A stretch of 49,451 nt of DNA, from assembly GCF_900119085.1 (NCBI RefSeq), contig NZ_FPIQ01000022.1, positions 1-49,451 on the forward strand, given 5' to 3'. This stretch comes from Nitrosovibrio sp. Nv17. GTDB taxonomy: Bacteria; Pseudomonadota; Gammaproteobacteria; Burkholderiales; Nitrosomonadaceae. Of this stretch, positions 27,215-36,854 are shown one piece after another; the stretch's first letter is position 1, and the number at the start of each line of letters is the position of its first letter. The position numbers and the translations under genes are program-made. The notes under the pieces were generated by a model that had not been told where the DNA came from, ran no database searches, and worked only from the letters and a program-made list of their open reading frames with translations.

Positions 27215-28135
27215 ATGAAATTCACAACTCCTGTACTCATCAGTGTGTTGCTCGCCGCCAGCCCATCCGTTTCGGCTGCCATCGACATCCATTTCGACTA
27301 CCGGTACGACACCGGTTTCTTCACCGGCGCCAACAGCCATCGCCAGGACATTCTCAACGCCGCCGCCGCGACCTTCGAGAGCCGCCTGGAGGACAGCCTG
27401 AGTGCGGTCCTGTCGTCCGGATCGAACAGCTTCAGCGCCACGTTCTTCCGGCCGGACAGCGGCGTCCTGGAAACCCTTCGCGAATTCAGCGTCGCCGAGA
27501 ACCAGATCGTGGTGTTCACCGGCGCCCGCGCGATCGCCGGCAGTGCCATCGCCACCGGCGGTCCGGGCGGGGTGGGCATCGATCGCGTCAACAGTATCGA
27601 ATTCAGGGACAATGTGCTGAGCAGGGGGCAGACGGGGGCGCTCGGCCCGCTCGCCGGGCGGACCGACTTCGGGCCATGGGGCGGATCGCTCGCGTTCGAC
27701 AGCGCCGCCAACTGGTACTTCGATCCCGATCCCGCGACGGACGAGACCTTCTCCGGATTCGACCTGTTTTCCGTGGCGGTGCATGAACTGGGTCACATCC
27801 TGGGCTTCGGTACCGCCGATTCGTACGGGAATCTGGTTTCCAACGGTGTCTTCACCGGGGCTGCCGCGACCGCCCTCCTGGGCAACCCTCCCCCCCTGGC
27901 CGGCGACAACGACCACTGGCGGGACGGGCTCAGCTACCTGGGCCAGGAAGCGGCGCTGGATCCCACCATCGCTGCCGGACAGCGCAAGCATTTTACCGAA
28001 CTCGACTTTGCGGCGTTGCAGGACATCGGCTGGGAAGTGTCACCCATCCCGGAGGCGGATACCTGGGCCATGATGCTTGCCGGCCTGGGACTGCTCGGCT
28101 GGCGCCTGCGGGCATCCTCCCGGCGCGCAGCCTGA
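27215..28135 (+). CDS. Secreted PEP-CTERM protein with metalloprotease-like zinc motif
   Basis: 306 residues with signal peptide (MKFTTPVLISVLLAASPSVSA) and a C-terminal sorting tag: PEADTW, hydrophobic helix AMMLAGLGLLGW, then RLRASSRR, a PEP-CTERM variant recognised by exosortase/archaeosortase-type systems. The zinc motif HELGHILGFG lies near residue 190. The position that would be the third His/Asp in a metzincin (HExxHxxGxxH) is Thr, so the third ligand must come from elsewhere. A substrate is not known. The exosortase is not in this window. Confidence 0.82.
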   Translation: MKFTTPVLISVLLAASPSVSAAIDIHFDYRYDTGFFTGANSHRQDILNAAAATFESRLEDSLSAVLSSGSNSFSATFFRPDSGVLETLREFSVAENQIVVFTGARAIAGSAIATGGPGGVGIDRVNSIEFRDNVLSRGQTGALGPLAGRTDFGPWGGSLAFDSAANWYFDPDPATDETFSGFDLFSVAVHELGHILGFGTADSYGNLVSNGVFTGAAATALLGNPPPLAGDNDHWRDGLSYLGQEAALDPTIAAGQRKHFTELDFAALQDIGWEVSPIPEADTWAMMLAGLGLLGWRLRASSRRAA

Positions 28136-28353
28136 TCGCGTCCCCGGGATGCCGGAGCGGAAAATTTGCCTTTTTGTCCCATCCGTTTATGAGGTATCTT
28201 GTTCACTGAGCATTCCCTGTTTTCATCGCTCATGGTGACGGAATCGTCCATCCGGGTGACCCTCTGCCTCGCTGAGGGCGCTCGCGCCGCGATTCCATAG
28301 CAGAAGCGCGTCAGCAGGGCAAACTTCTTACTGCCCAGACGGACGGCACGCCC

Positions 28354-30093
28354 ATGCCCCACAGCGTCACCCTGATCACCACGATCGCCGTGAGCCTGGG
28401 TCTTGCCCTGCTCCTGGGCCTGCTCGCCAACCGCTTCAAGCTTCCGGTGCTGGTGGGCTATCTGGTCGCAGGCGTCATCCTGGGTTCCAATACGCCAGGT
28501 TTCGTGGCGGATATGGAACTCTCCGCGCAACTGGCCGAAATTGGCGTCATCCTGCTGATGTTCGGGGTGGGCCTGCATTTTTCGCTGAATGATCTCCTCG
28601 CGGTGCGCCGGATTGCGCTGCCGGGAGCGATCGTCCAGATAGGCGTGGCCACCGCCCTGGGCGCGGCGGTCGCCACGGCCTGGGGGTGGGATCCGGGGGC
28701 GGCGATTGTATTCGGTGTGGCGCTCTCCACCGCAAGCACGGTTGTGCTGCTGCGGGCGCTGGAGCAGCGCGGGGTGCTGAAGTCCGTCAACGGGTCGATC
28801 GCGGTGGGCTGGCTGGTGGTCGAGGATCTCGCCATGGTCATGGTCCTCGTGCTCCTGCCGCCACTCGCTGGCTGGCTGGATGCGCCTGCCGAAAGTGCGG
28901 CGCATCCCATCGGCGCGGAATGGCTGATGCCGCTGCTGATCACCTTCGGCAAGGTGGCGATATTCATCGCACTCATGCTGATCGTGGGGAAGCGGGTGTT
29001 TCCCTGGCTGCTGTGGCATGTGGCAAGCACCCACTCGACCGAACTTTTCATCCTGAGCGTGATTGCGGTGGCCATCGGTATCGCCTATGGTTCAGCGATG
29101 CTCTTCGGTGTTTCGTTCGCACTGGGCGCGTTCTTCGCCGGCATGGTCATGCGCGAGTCCGACCTGAGCCATCGTGCCGCGCAGGAGTCATTGCCGCTAA
29201 GGGATGCCTTTTCCGTGCTGTTCTTCGTGTCGGTTGGCATGCTGTTCGATCCGAACGTTTTTATCGACCAGCCTTTCGCTGTGATCGCGACGTTGGCCAT
29301 CATCATCATCGGCAAGTCGCTGGCAGCCTTCCTGCTGGTGCTGGCGTTCCGCTACCCGCTCAATACCGCACTGACGGTATCGGCGAGCCTTGCCCAGATC
29401 GGCGAGTTCTCGTTCATTCTCGCTGCGCTCGGGGTGTCACTTGGACTGTTGCCGGTCGAGGCGCAGAGCCTGATCCTGGCGGGAGCCTTCATCTCGATCA
29501 CGCTCAATCCCCTGGTGTTCCGGATCATCGAACCTGCGCAGGAATGGATACGCTCACGCTCCCGGGTGGCTCGTGTTCTGGAGCGTTCCGGCGACCCCCT
29601 GGCGGAGCTGCCGGGATCGGTGGCCTCGAGCTACGTGACCAGCCACGTGGTACTCGTGGGATACGGCAGAGTCGGCCGGCATATAGGCGAGACCCTTACC
29701 GGACAGGGTCTGGCGCTCGTGGTGGTGGATCAGAATCGTGAGATGGTCGAGGGGTTGCGCAGGCATGGCATCCATGCGGTGGCGGGAGACGCGGCCGATC
29801 CTGCGGTACTGATACAGGCCCACATCGCGCGCGCCAGGGTACTCGTGATAGCGGTTCCCGATACGCTGCGATCCCGCCGCATGATCGAGATCGCGCACAT
29901 GCTGAATCCTTCGGTCGAGGTCACGGTGCGTGCCCACAACGAGGAAGAGGCCGGGTTGCTGAGCAGAGAGAGCGGAAGTACGGTATTCCTGGGTGAGCGT
30001 GAACTCGCACTCAGCATGACACGCCATGTGTTGCAGGTATGCGGCACGTACGAGACGACAGGGGCGCAGACCCGCGGCGTGGGACACGGATAG
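28354..30093 (+). CDS. CPA2-family cation/proton antiporter with TrkA-N domain (YbaL/KefB-like)
   Basis: 579 residues. About twelve membrane helices fill the first 390, with the CPA2 hallmarks GYLVAGVILG, LMFGVGLHFSL and the GWLVVEDLAM region. An RCK/TrkA-N nucleotide-binding domain follows at about 430-550 (VLVGYGRVGRHIGETL, then VAGDAADPAVL). The order of motifs is closest to E. coli YbaL. Likely K+/H+ or Na+/H+ exchange in the inner membrane gated by nucleotide; ion specificity cannot be read here. The 218-nt upstream gap shows no recognisable riboswitch. Confidence 0.9.
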   Translation: MPHSVTLITTIAVSLGLALLLGLLANRFKLPVLVGYLVAGVILGSNTPGFVADMELSAQLAEIGVILLMFGVGLHFSLNDLLAVRRIALPGAIVQIGVATALGAAVATAWGWDPGAAIVFGVALSTASTVVLLRALEQRGVLKSVNGSIAVGWLVVEDLAMVMVLVLLPPLAGWLDAPAESAAHPIGAEWLMPLLITFGKVAIFIALMLIVGKRVFPWLLWHVASTHSTELFILSVIAVAIGIAYGSAMLFGVSFALGAFFAGMVMRESDLSHRAAQESLPLRDAFSVLFFVSVGMLFDPNVFIDQPFAVIATLAIIIIGKSLAAFLLVLAFRYPLNTALTVSASLAQIGEFSFILAALGVSLGLLPVEAQSLILAGAFISITLNPLVFRIIEPAQEWIRSRSRVARVLERSGDPLAELPGSVASSYVTSHVVLVGYGRVGRHIGETLTGQGLALVVVDQNREMVEGLRRHGIHAVAGDAADPAVLIQAHIARARVLVIAVPDTLRSRRMIEIAHMLNPSVEVTVRAHNEEEAGLLSRESGSTVFLGERELALSMTRHVLQVCGTYETTGAQTRGVGHG

Positions 30094-30315
30094 CGCGTTG
30101 CTGGAAGGCGAGCGCGCAACCGGAGCGTCGCGATCCCCACCCGCACCGTTTTTGCGGCGCGTTTCGCCACGGGTGCGCCAGTATTTGTTAAAGTAATGCC
30201 TGACGAGACCGGCTGTCCTCCGTGGCGGACCGTTCGAGGACGAATGCCACGCGCCGGCAGCGTCGTACATCTGCCGTACGGCGCGGGAATAAAGAGTGAA
30301 GACGAGGAACCTTGC

Positions 30316-30678
30316 ATGACCGAGAAGAACATCACGATCTACTACAAGCCCGGCTGCAGCAAATGTCGCGCCACGCTGGGATTGCTTCAGGACAGCGGAA
30401 AGGCATTCGATGCCGTCGACTACTACGGGACGCCCCTGACCGTCGAGGCGTTGCGCGAACTGATCGTCAAGCTGGGCTTGTCGGTGCGCGACATACTGCG
30501 CGTGGACGAGCCTTTGGCGCGCAGCCTGGGGCTTGACGAGCGTCAGCCACCGGATGACGAGTTGCTGCGCATCATGGTGGCCAATCCGGATCTGATCCAG
30601 CGTCCGATCGTGGTGCGCGGCGAGGAGGCGGTGCTGTGCCGTCCGCCGGAGAACGTGCGGCACCTGCTGGAGAAATGA
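30316..30678 (+). CDS. ArsC-family (YfgD-like) thiol reductase with CxxC
   Basis: 120 residues, the ArsC/Spx thioredoxin-like fold. The active site reads YKPGCSKCRATLGLL: the usual CSKSR has become CSKC-R, giving a glutaredoxin-like CxxC. The later conserved segment LIQRPIVV is present. Glutaredoxin-dependent arsenate reductase activity is possible, but no ars operon genes are nearby and YfgD-type members are not proven arsenate reductases. The start at 30316 matches the family N-terminus. Its stop overlaps the next gene (ATGA at 30675-30678). Confidence 0.8.
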   Translation: MTEKNITIYYKPGCSKCRATLGLLQDSGKAFDAVDYYGTPLTVEALRELIVKLGLSVRDILRVDEPLARSLGLDERQPPDDELLRIMVANPDLIQRPIVVRGEEAVLCRPPENVRHLLEK

Positions 30679-31082
30679 TGCCGGAACGGGCGGGTAGGCG
30701 AAGCGGCGTGCGGGCCCGATTGATCGGAACGGTACGGTGGATGGCGTGGTGCATGGTGATCTCCCTGCCGGGGTGGGCCGCCGCTCCGGCCCAGGCGGCT
30801 TGCAGCGGATGCCTGTGTCCGGGCAATCCCTGTAAGTTGTGCCCCCTGCCGCCGCTGAAGGACAGTCCGGATGCAGCGCAGGAAGTGGGCGCATGTGTCA
30901 GGATTCGCGAGAGCGTCACCCCGGTTTCAAAGGAGACGGAGCCGGATGCCCACTATGCAAGCCTCAACAATGCAATGAGGGAGTGCGTCAAGAACGGGGG
31001 AGACGTTTTCATGAACTCGCGCCGGAATCCGGAGTTTCCCTACAAACACTATTGCAAGCCCTATCTCCCGTTGAAACCCTAG
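30675..31082 (+). CDS. Secreted cysteine-rich protein of unknown function
   Basis: 135 residues. An Arg-rich N-terminus, then a hydrophobic segment (WMAWCMVISLPGWAAAP) and probable signal-peptidase site AQAA. The mature part opens with a dense cysteine cluster, CSGCLCPGNPCKLCPLPP, and has three more Cys (ACVRIR, MRECVKNGG, HYCKPYLP). I recognise no family. Translationally coupled to the ArsC-like CxxC protein upstream, which suggests a thiol- or metal-related job outside the cytoplasm; this is inference. Confidence 0.72.
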   Translation: MMPERAGRRSGVRARLIGTVRWMAWCMVISLPGWAAAPAQAACSGCLCPGNPCKLCPLPPLKDSPDAAQEVGACVRIRESVTPVSKETEPDAHYASLNNAMRECVKNGGDVFMNSRRNPEFPYKHYCKPYLPLKP

Positions 31083-31178
31083 CGGTCTGGCGAAACCGAT
31101 CCGGAACCGCCCGGCGCATGCTTGCCCGACAGTCCGCGAGGATTCTTTTTTGGCGGATGTGCGGGAGAAAGGATAGAA

Positions 31179-32684
31179 ATGGTCGCTCATGGGGATACCA
31201 TGCGGGAAGATGGCGACACCGGCATCGCCTCGCGGTCGCGGCTGCAGGACAAGCCCAAGAATTTTCTGAAGCTGATCCTGCTCGGATTCGCACTGGTGGG
31301 ACTTCCCCCCATCATTGCGCTCGTCGACAGTGCGTTTTCCATCGACCGCATGGCGGACCAAAGTCGAAAGGCCGTCTATCGGGCAGCGCAGATCGCCCAT
31401 GGCAGCCGTGTCCTTGCGGATGAGATCGCCGCCATGGAGCGCGCCGTGAGGCAGACGCACATTCTTGGCGATACCTCCCTGCTGGAAAACTACTTCCGCG
31501 CACACGAGAAGTTCGGAAGCGCCGTCGCCGATCTCCTTGAACTCTCCCTGCATGCCGAGCAGAAGCGATTGCTGGAAGAGATGCAGGGATTGGAAGCCTC
31601 GATTCTTCAGGAAATCTCCCTGATGAGTAATTCTCCGGAGGAACTGCTCGCCTTGGTGGGAAAGTTCGTTCCTCTCAGGGATGCCGCAAGAGTCTTCTCG
31701 GCGGCAGGGTATACGCTGATCGAGCGCGAGGTGGGAGAGATGCAGGACATGGCGACGAATGCCCGCATCACGGTCGTATGGCAGCTGTTTGCACTGATTC
31801 CTTTCGCGATCCTGCTGGCATTCGTTTTTTCGCTGTGGATCGCGCATCCGATGCGCCAGATCGACGAAGCGATCCGAACCATGGGAGAGGGAGGATTGTC
31901 CAAGTCCATTCGGGTGAATGGCCCGCAGGATCTGCGGTACCTGGGAGAACGCCTGGACTGGCTGCGCCATCGGTTGCTCAAGCTCGAAGAACAGAAGACC
32001 CGGTTTCTGCAGCATGTTTCCCATGAGCTCAAGACGCCCCTGACCGCCATGCGCGAAGGCGCCGATCTGCTGGCGGAGGGTATCGCGGGGGAGTTGACCG
32101 GGGAACAGCAGCGGATAGCCAGAATTCTGTACAGCAACAGCGTACAATTGCAGCGGCGTATCGAGGACCTGCTGAACTACAGCGCATTGCAGACAGAGAA
32201 AGCGGCACTGGTGAAGCAGCGCATGAATCTGGCACAAATCCTCGAGGAGGTATTGCAGGATCAGAATCTTGCCATCATGAACAAGGGCCTGCAAATGAAT
32301 ATATGCTGTCCAGATATCCTCCTGGACTGTGAGCGGCAGAAGATCAAGGTGATCATGGACAACCTGTTGTCGAATGCGGTCAAATTCTCTCCACCAGGCG
32401 GGCAGATCCATATCCGGGCGGAGCGGGTCGGCGAGATGGTGCAGTTCGACATCCGGGATGAAGGAACGGGCGTTGCCGAGATGGATCGCAAGAACGTATT
32501 CGAACCTTTTTATCAAGGGCAACAGGCATTCGACGGTCATGTTCGGGGGACCGGGCTCGGACTCTCCATCGCGCGCGAATATGCGCATGCACATGGAGGC
32601 ACCATGGAACTGCTGCAGCATGCCGGCCCGGGTGCGCATTTTCGATTCATCCTGCCGGTTCGCGATTCCGAGAGGGTCGCATGA
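31179..32684 (+). CDS. glrK: Sensor histidine kinase GlrK/QseE-like
   Basis: 501 residues from ATG 31179, preceded by GAGAAAGGA. Membrane helix 1 (NFLKLILLGFALVGLPPIIAL), a mostly helical periplasmic domain of about 150 residues, helix 2 (LFALIPFAILLAFVFSLWI), HAMP, then the HisKA dimerisation domain with phospho-acceptor His282 (VSHELKTPLTAMREG) and HATPase_c with DNLLSNAVKFS, DEGTGV and GTGLGLSIA. Gene order kinase-lipoprotein-regulator matches enterobacterial glrK-qseG-glrR, which senses envelope stress. Last 4 nt overlap the lipoprotein gene. Confidence 0.9.
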   Translation: MVAHGDTMREDGDTGIASRSRLQDKPKNFLKLILLGFALVGLPPIIALVDSAFSIDRMADQSRKAVYRAAQIAHGSRVLADEIAAMERAVRQTHILGDTSLLENYFRAHEKFGSAVADLLELSLHAEQKRLLEEMQGLEASILQEISLMSNSPEELLALVGKFVPLRDAARVFSAAGYTLIEREVGEMQDMATNARITVVWQLFALIPFAILLAFVFSLWIAHPMRQIDEAIRTMGEGGLSKSIRVNGPQDLRYLGERLDWLRHRLLKLEEQKTRFLQHVSHELKTPLTAMREGADLLAEGIAGELTGEQQRIARILYSNSVQLQRRIEDLLNYSALQTEKAALVKQRMNLAQILEEVLQDQNLAIMNKGLQMNICCPDILLDCERQKIKVIMDNLLSNAVKFSPPGGQIHIRAERVGEMVQFDIRDEGTGVAEMDRKNVFEPFYQGQQAFDGHVRGTGLGLSIAREYAHAHGGTMELLQHAGPGAHFRFILPVRDSERVA

Positions 32685-33259
32685 ACCGTGTGATACTGGC
32701 TCGCCTGTTGGCGACGACAATCGTGGTGGCGCTGGCTGCCTGCTCCATTCCCCCCAAGGTTTCCAAGACCCCGCAGCCGGTCTCGGCGGTGCCGCTTGAT
32801 GCGGCACCGGATCCGGCAGCGGATCCTCTGCCGCTGGATCTGATCGTGGCGGGTCAGCTGGAGGATCTGATGCAGTACTACGACGCCGTGCGCAGATTGC
32901 CGCCAGGGGAGCTTGCGCGCGTTCATGAAAAGGTCAGGCAGAACTTTACGCTCAACAGGAGCGACATGAACCGGGCCAGGCTGATCGTGCTGCTGATCCT
33001 GCCCAATACCGCCTCGCGCGATCCTGTCGCGGCATTGCAGCTGCTCAACGACTGGCAGCGCGGCAACGGACCGGTGACGGGCCTGCAGAGTTTCAGGAAC
33101 CTGCTTTTGGCCCTGCTTGCGGAGCAACAGAAGCTGGGCGGCAGCGTAGAGGAATTGTCGTTGAAATTGAAGGAAGAGCAGAAGCGGGCGGAAATCCTGC
33201 AGAAGCAGATCGAGGCCATCAAGAGCATGGAAAGGAATCTTATCCTCAGGGCGCCTTGA
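32681..33259 (+). CDS. Lipoprotein of the GlrK/GlrR operon (QseG-like position)
   Basis: 192 residues. Signal MNRVILARLLATTIVVALAAC with lipobox LAAC, a Pro-rich linker, then an all-helical domain ending in a coiled coil (SVEELSLKLKEEQKRAEILQ). E. coli QseG, encoded at the same place, is an outer-membrane lipoprotein that controls the kinase. Similar length and layout suggest the same role, though sequence identity cannot be judged here. ATGA overlap with glrK. Confidence 0.8.
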   Translation: MNRVILARLLATTIVVALAACSIPPKVSKTPQPVSAVPLDAAPDPAADPLPLDLIVAGQLEDLMQYYDAVRRLPPGELARVHEKVRQNFTLNRSDMNRARLIVLLILPNTASRDPVAALQLLNDWQRGNGPVTGLQSFRNLLLALLAEQQKLGGSVEELSLKLKEEQKRAEILQKQIEAIKSMERNLILRAP

Positions 33260-33405
33260 CTTGCGGGCGGGGAGCGGGCTGGCGGTTGCGGCCGTGGCGG
33301 CGATCCTCCGAATCGCACCCTGCATCTATTCCGTCGTTTTCCAGGTTTCTACCCAATCCCGGGATGAAGCGATGCCAATGACTGCCGTATCTCCGAGTAT
33401 GACAC

Positions 33406-34764
33406 ATGCCTGATATCCGCCCCAGAATCCTTGTCGTCGATGACGATGCAGACCTGCTGGAACTCCTCACCATCCGCCTGACGGCGGCGGGTTACAGGAC
33501 GGACGTGGCTCACAGTGCGGAGGCAGCGCTCAACTACCTGGATGTGACGCGTCCCCAGCTCATCATCAGCGACATGAAGATGAGCGGCATGGACGGCATG
33601 GCGCTGTTCGAGCAGGTGCACCGCGCGTTGCCGGCTCTGCCGGTGATCATACTGACCGCGCATGGCACCATTCCCGATGCCGTGGCAGCAGTCCAGCGCG
33701 GCGTATTCGGCTACCTCGCCAAGCCTTTCGACAGCAAGACGCTGCTGACCCACGTCAGCCAGGCGCTCAGGTGCGTTCCCGGCAACGGCGGTGCGGGCGA
33801 GGACGGGCCTGCGTGGTCCGACACCATCGTCACGCGCAGCGCCGTCATGGAAGACCTGCTCACCAAGGCCAGGCTGGTGGCGGATGGCGACGCGAGCGTG
33901 CTGATCTACGGCGAGAGCGGGGTGGGCAAGGAACTGCTGGCGCATGCCATACATGAGGCTTCCAAGCGTCGCCACCATCCGTTCGTGGCGATCAACTGCG
34001 CGGCGATCCCGGAGCAGCTGCTCGAATCGGAATTGTTCGGCCACGTCAAGGGAGCATTCACGGGCGCCGTACGGGATCACAAGGGGTTGCTGCAGCTGGC
34101 GGAAAAGGGAACGCTGTTCCTGGACGAGATCGGGGACATGCCGCTGCTGCTCCAGGTCAAGCTGCTGCGCGTGCTCCAGGAGCGGCAGGTCCGTCCGGTG
34201 GGCGCCACGCATACCATCCCGGTGGATGTGCGCATCATTTCGGCTACCCATCGGGATCTGAAGTCGGAGATCGTCAACGGGAGCTTTCGTGAAGACCTCT
34301 ACTACCGGTTGGATGTCGTCGCGCTGACCATTCCCGCCCTATCGCAGCGGCGCGAGGATATCCCCCTGCTGGCGAATCACTTTCTCGCCACGTTCTCCCG
34401 GAAGTACGAAAAGAGCATCAACGGCTTCTCTCCGGAGGCGATGGAGATGATGGTCAGTGCCTCATGGCCCGGCAACGTGCGCCAGCTCATGAACGTCGTG
34501 GAGCAGTGCGTGGCTCTGAGCACCGCTCCGCTGGTCTCGCCGGTACTCATGTATGACGCGATCCACAAGGAGGAGGAGCAACTGGTCTCATTCGAGGATG
34601 CGCGCCGGGGATTCGAAAGAGACTATCTGGTGCGTGTGTTGAAGATCACGGATGGCAACGTGACCCAGGCGGCACGGCTTGCAAAGCGCAATCGGACAGA
34701 ATTCTACAAGCTTCTGCAGAGATATCAGCTCGACGCCTCCGTATTCAAGTCGCCTCGGGTCTGA
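33406..34764 (+). CDS. glrR: Sigma-54-dependent response regulator GlrR/QseF-like
   Basis: 452 residues: receiver domain with phospho-acceptor Asp56 ([13 protein letters not shown]), AAA+ domain with Walker A GESGVGKE, sigma-54 contact loop GAFTGA, Walker B LFLDEIGD and arginine-finger region [10 protein letters not shown], then a Fis-type helix-turn-helix ([21 protein letters not shown]). Partner of the kinase encoded two genes upstream; activates sigma-54 promoters. No sigma-54 site with proper GG-N10-GC spacing was found near this operon, so its targets are elsewhere. Confidence 0.94.
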   Translation: MPDIRPRILVVDDDADLLELLTIRLTAAGYRTDVAHSAEAALNYLDVTRPQLIISDMKMSGMDGMALFEQVHRALPALPVIILTAHGTIPDAVAAVQRGVFGYLAKPFDSKTLLTHVSQALRCVPGNGGAGEDGPAWSDTIVTRSAVMEDLLTKARLVADGDASVLIYGESGVGKELLAHAIHEASKRRHHPFVAINCAAIPEQLLESELFGHVKGAFTGAVRDHKGLLQLAEKGTLFLDEIGDMPLLLQVKLLRVLQERQVRPVGATHTIPVDVRIISATHRDLKSEIVNGSFREDLYYRLDVVALTIPALSQRREDIPLLANHFLATFSRKYEKSINGFSPEAMEMMVSASWPGNVRQLMNVVEQCVALSTAPLVSPVLMYDAIHKEEEQLVSFEDARRGFERDYLVRVLKITDGNVTQAARLAKRNRTEFYKLLQRYQLDASVFKSPRV

Positions 34765-34800
34765 TCATCTCCAGGTGCTGCGCGTGGAAGAGGCCGTCGG

Positions 34801-35637
34801 TTAGCCCGGCCGGGCAGCCCGGTAGAGCGGCATGACGACAGGCAGGAGTGATTCGATCTGCTGGATGCGGGTGGAGTCGGTCGGATGGCTGCTGAGGAAT
34901 TCGGGCGGGCGCGATCCGGAGCCGGCACCCATCATTTTCCGCCACAGGGTGACGCCGGCCTGCGGATCGTAGCCCGCGCGGGCAGTCAATTCCAGGCCGA
35001 TACGATCGGCCTCTGCCTCGTCGGTGCGGCTGAAGTGAGTGGCGATCAGTGTCTGGTAGCCAATGCCGGCAAGCTGGGCCGCATTGCGCCCAAGACCCAG
35101 CATTGCCGACCCGACCTGCATCGCCGCCTGCGCCGTGATCGCCTGGGATATCTGTTCGCGCGAATGTTCGCGCAGTGCGTGGGCGATCTCGTGGCCCATC
35201 ACGACTGCAATTTCGTCGTCTGTCAGTTTCAGGCGGTTGACCAGGCCGGAATAGAACATGATCTTTCCACCCGGCATGCAGAAAGCGTTGAGCTCGTTGC
35301 TTTCGATGATGTTGACTTCCCATTTCCACGCCGGCGCATCACGCCGGAATATGCCGGTCTGCGGCTCGATCCTGCGGGAGATCGCCTGCAGGCGCCGCAG
35401 CATCGCCTCATCCCGGTTCAGCGTACCCTTGTCCACCGCATCCGTCTTCATCCTGGCATAGCCCTGGGCGGCAGTCTGCTCCAGTTGTTCCGATGAGATC
35501 AGCATCAGCTGGGAGCGGCTTGCACCGACCGCGCCACCTGCGGTCGTCGTGGCGCAACCGGCCAGGATCGCCAATGCGGCGAAGCAGGCCATGGCCGTCC
35601 ACCCCCGGAAAATGGGTGCGGATCGCCGGATTGGCAT
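34801..35637 (-). CDS. M48-family zinc metalloprotease lipoprotein (LoiP/BepA-like)
   Basis: 278 residues from the ATG at 35637: a basic n-region (MPIRRSAPIFRGW), hydrophobic core and lipobox LAGC. The frame is open to an ATG at 35706, one base after the ppiB stop, which could be used by coupling but would give an unusually long signal. Zinc motif GHEIAHAL (HExxH), then the third-ligand Glu region DEAEADRIGLEL, and SSHPTDSTRIQQI near the end, as in M48 envelope-quality proteases. Likely periplasmic, membrane-anchored. Confidence 0.88.
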   Translation of the reverse strand: MPIRRSAPIFRGWTAMACFAALAILAGCATTTAGGAVGASRSQLMLISSEQLEQTAAQGYARMKTDAVDKGTLNRDEAMLRRLQAISRRIEPQTGIFRRDAPAWKWEVNIIESNELNAFCMPGGKIMFYSGLVNRLKLTDDEIAVVMGHEIAHALREHSREQISQAITAQAAMQVGSAMLGLGRNAAQLAGIGYQTLIATHFSRTDEAEADRIGLELTARAGYDPQAGVTLWRKMMGAGSGSRPPEFLSSHPTDSTRIQQIESLLPVVMPLYRAARPG

Positions 35638-35707
35638 CGCAGCGACAGGGAAAAGGAATGGGCTCGAGGAAAGATATGCGTGCATTTGCTGCCTGTCGTC
35701 GGGCATC

Positions 35708-36202
35708 CTACCGGACGACTTCCGCCCGCTCTATCACCACGTCTTCCAGAGGCACGTCCTGATGACCGCTGCGGCTGCCTGTACGGACCTGTCGGATCTG
35801 ATCCACCACCTCCCTGCCTTCGACGACCTCGCCGAACACGCAATAGCCGAAACCTTGTGGGGTGGGAGAAGTATGGTCGAGAAAATGATTATCGGCGACA
35901 TTGATGAAGAATTGCGCCGACGCCGAGTGCACGTCGGAAGTGCGGGCCATGGCGATGGTATATCTTTTGTTCTTGAGGCCGTTTGCAGCCTCGTTCTGTA
36001 TCGGCATGCGCGTCTGTTTTTGTTTCATGCCCGGCTCGAAGCCGCCGCCCTGGATCATGAATCCATCGATCACACGGTGAAATATCGTGTTGTCATAGTG
36101 TCCGCTGCTGGCGTAGTCGATGAAGTTCTGGGCGGTCAGGGGTGCCTTCTCGGCGTCGAGGTCGATCGAGATGATGCCATGGCTGGTGTGCAGTCTGATC
36201 AT
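35708..36202 (-). CDS. ppiB: Peptidyl-prolyl isomerase, cyclophilin type (cytoplasmic PpiB)
   Basis: 164 residues without a signal peptide. Catalytic and binding residues are in [26 protein letters not shown] and [24 protein letters not shown] is typical. Catalyses proline isomerisation in cytoplasmic proteins. Directly follows the periplasmic paralogue with an 8-nt gap. Confidence 0.96.
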   Translation of the reverse strand: MIRLHTSHGIISIDLDAEKAPLTAQNFIDYASSGHYDNTIFHRVIDGFMIQGGGFEPGMKQKQTRMPIQNEAANGLKNKRYTIAMARTSDVHSASAQFFINVADNHFLDHTSPTPQGFGYCVFGEVVEGREVVDQIRQVRTGSRSGHQDVPLEDVVIERAEVVR

Positions 36203-36210
36203 GATGGTCC

Positions 36211-36822
36211 TTATCGGGTGGTGGTATTCGTCGTGGCGGCCGGCAGGAGCTTGGCCGCTTCGATGACGACCGGGGTGACGGGAACATCGCCGGCGAACGG
36301 ACCCGCCGAACCCGTCGGCGTCGCGGCGATGCGGTTGACGATCTCCATACCTTGGGTCACCCTCCCGAATACGGTGTAGCCGTAGCCTCTGGGCGTTGGT
36401 GCGGTATGGTCGAGGAAGGTATTATCGGCGACGTTGATGAAGAACTGGGCAGTCGCGGAGTGCGGATCCGAGGTCCTGGCCATGGCGATGGTGCCGGTCT
36501 CGTTTCTCAGTCCGTTCGCCGCCTCGTTCCGGATGGGTCCTTTTTCCGGCTTCTCTTTCAGGGTCTTGTCATACCCGCCGCCCTGGATCATGAATCCGGG
36601 GATGACCCGATGGAACAGGGTGCCTGCGTAATGGCCCTCTCGCACGTAGCCCAGGAAATTCTCAACTGTCCTGGGAGCCTTGTCGGGATAGAGTTCCAGC
36701 ACGATCGTACCCAGGCTGGTCCTGATCTCGATCTGGGGGTCCGCGGCATGGGTCGTCGCCGGAACGCAGAAGGAAAGCAGCGTGAAGAAGAGAAGTCTGG
36801 CGGATGGCATGGGATTCTTCAT
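36211..36822 (-). CDS. ppiA: Peptidyl-prolyl isomerase, cyclophilin type (periplasmic)
   Basis: 203 residues with a cleavable signal peptide ([17 protein letters not shown]). The cyclophilin core repeats the paralogue's motifs: [38 protein letters not shown] Thr-rich C-terminal tail is extra. The pair probably arose by duplication and serves the periplasm and cytoplasm, respectively. Confidence 0.95.
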   Translation of the reverse strand: MKNPMPSARLLFFTLLSFCVPATTHAADPQIEIRTSLGTIVLELYPDKAPRTVENFLGYVREGHYAGTLFHRVIPGFMIQGGGYDKTLKEKPEKGPIRNEAANGLRNETGTIAMARTSDPHSATAQFFINVADNTFLDHTAPTPRGYGYTVFGRVTQGMEIVNRIAATPTGSAGPFAGDVPVTPVVIEAAKLLPAATTNTTTR

Positions 36823-36854
36823 GGAAGCAGAGGAAAAAAGTTTATCAATGATCG

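Noticed and set aside
28136-28353. Riboswitch ahead of the cation/proton antiporter gene
   Set aside because: No conserved core of a known ion- or nucleotide-sensing riboswitch could be recognised.
31083-31178. Sigma-54 promoter ahead of glrK
   Set aside because: CGGCGC...TTGCC looks similar, but the GG to GC spacing is 9, not the required 10.
30927-32807. 626-codon antisense frame across glrK
   Set aside because: The plus strand encodes an unmistakable histidine kinase; the antisense product shows no family or signal.
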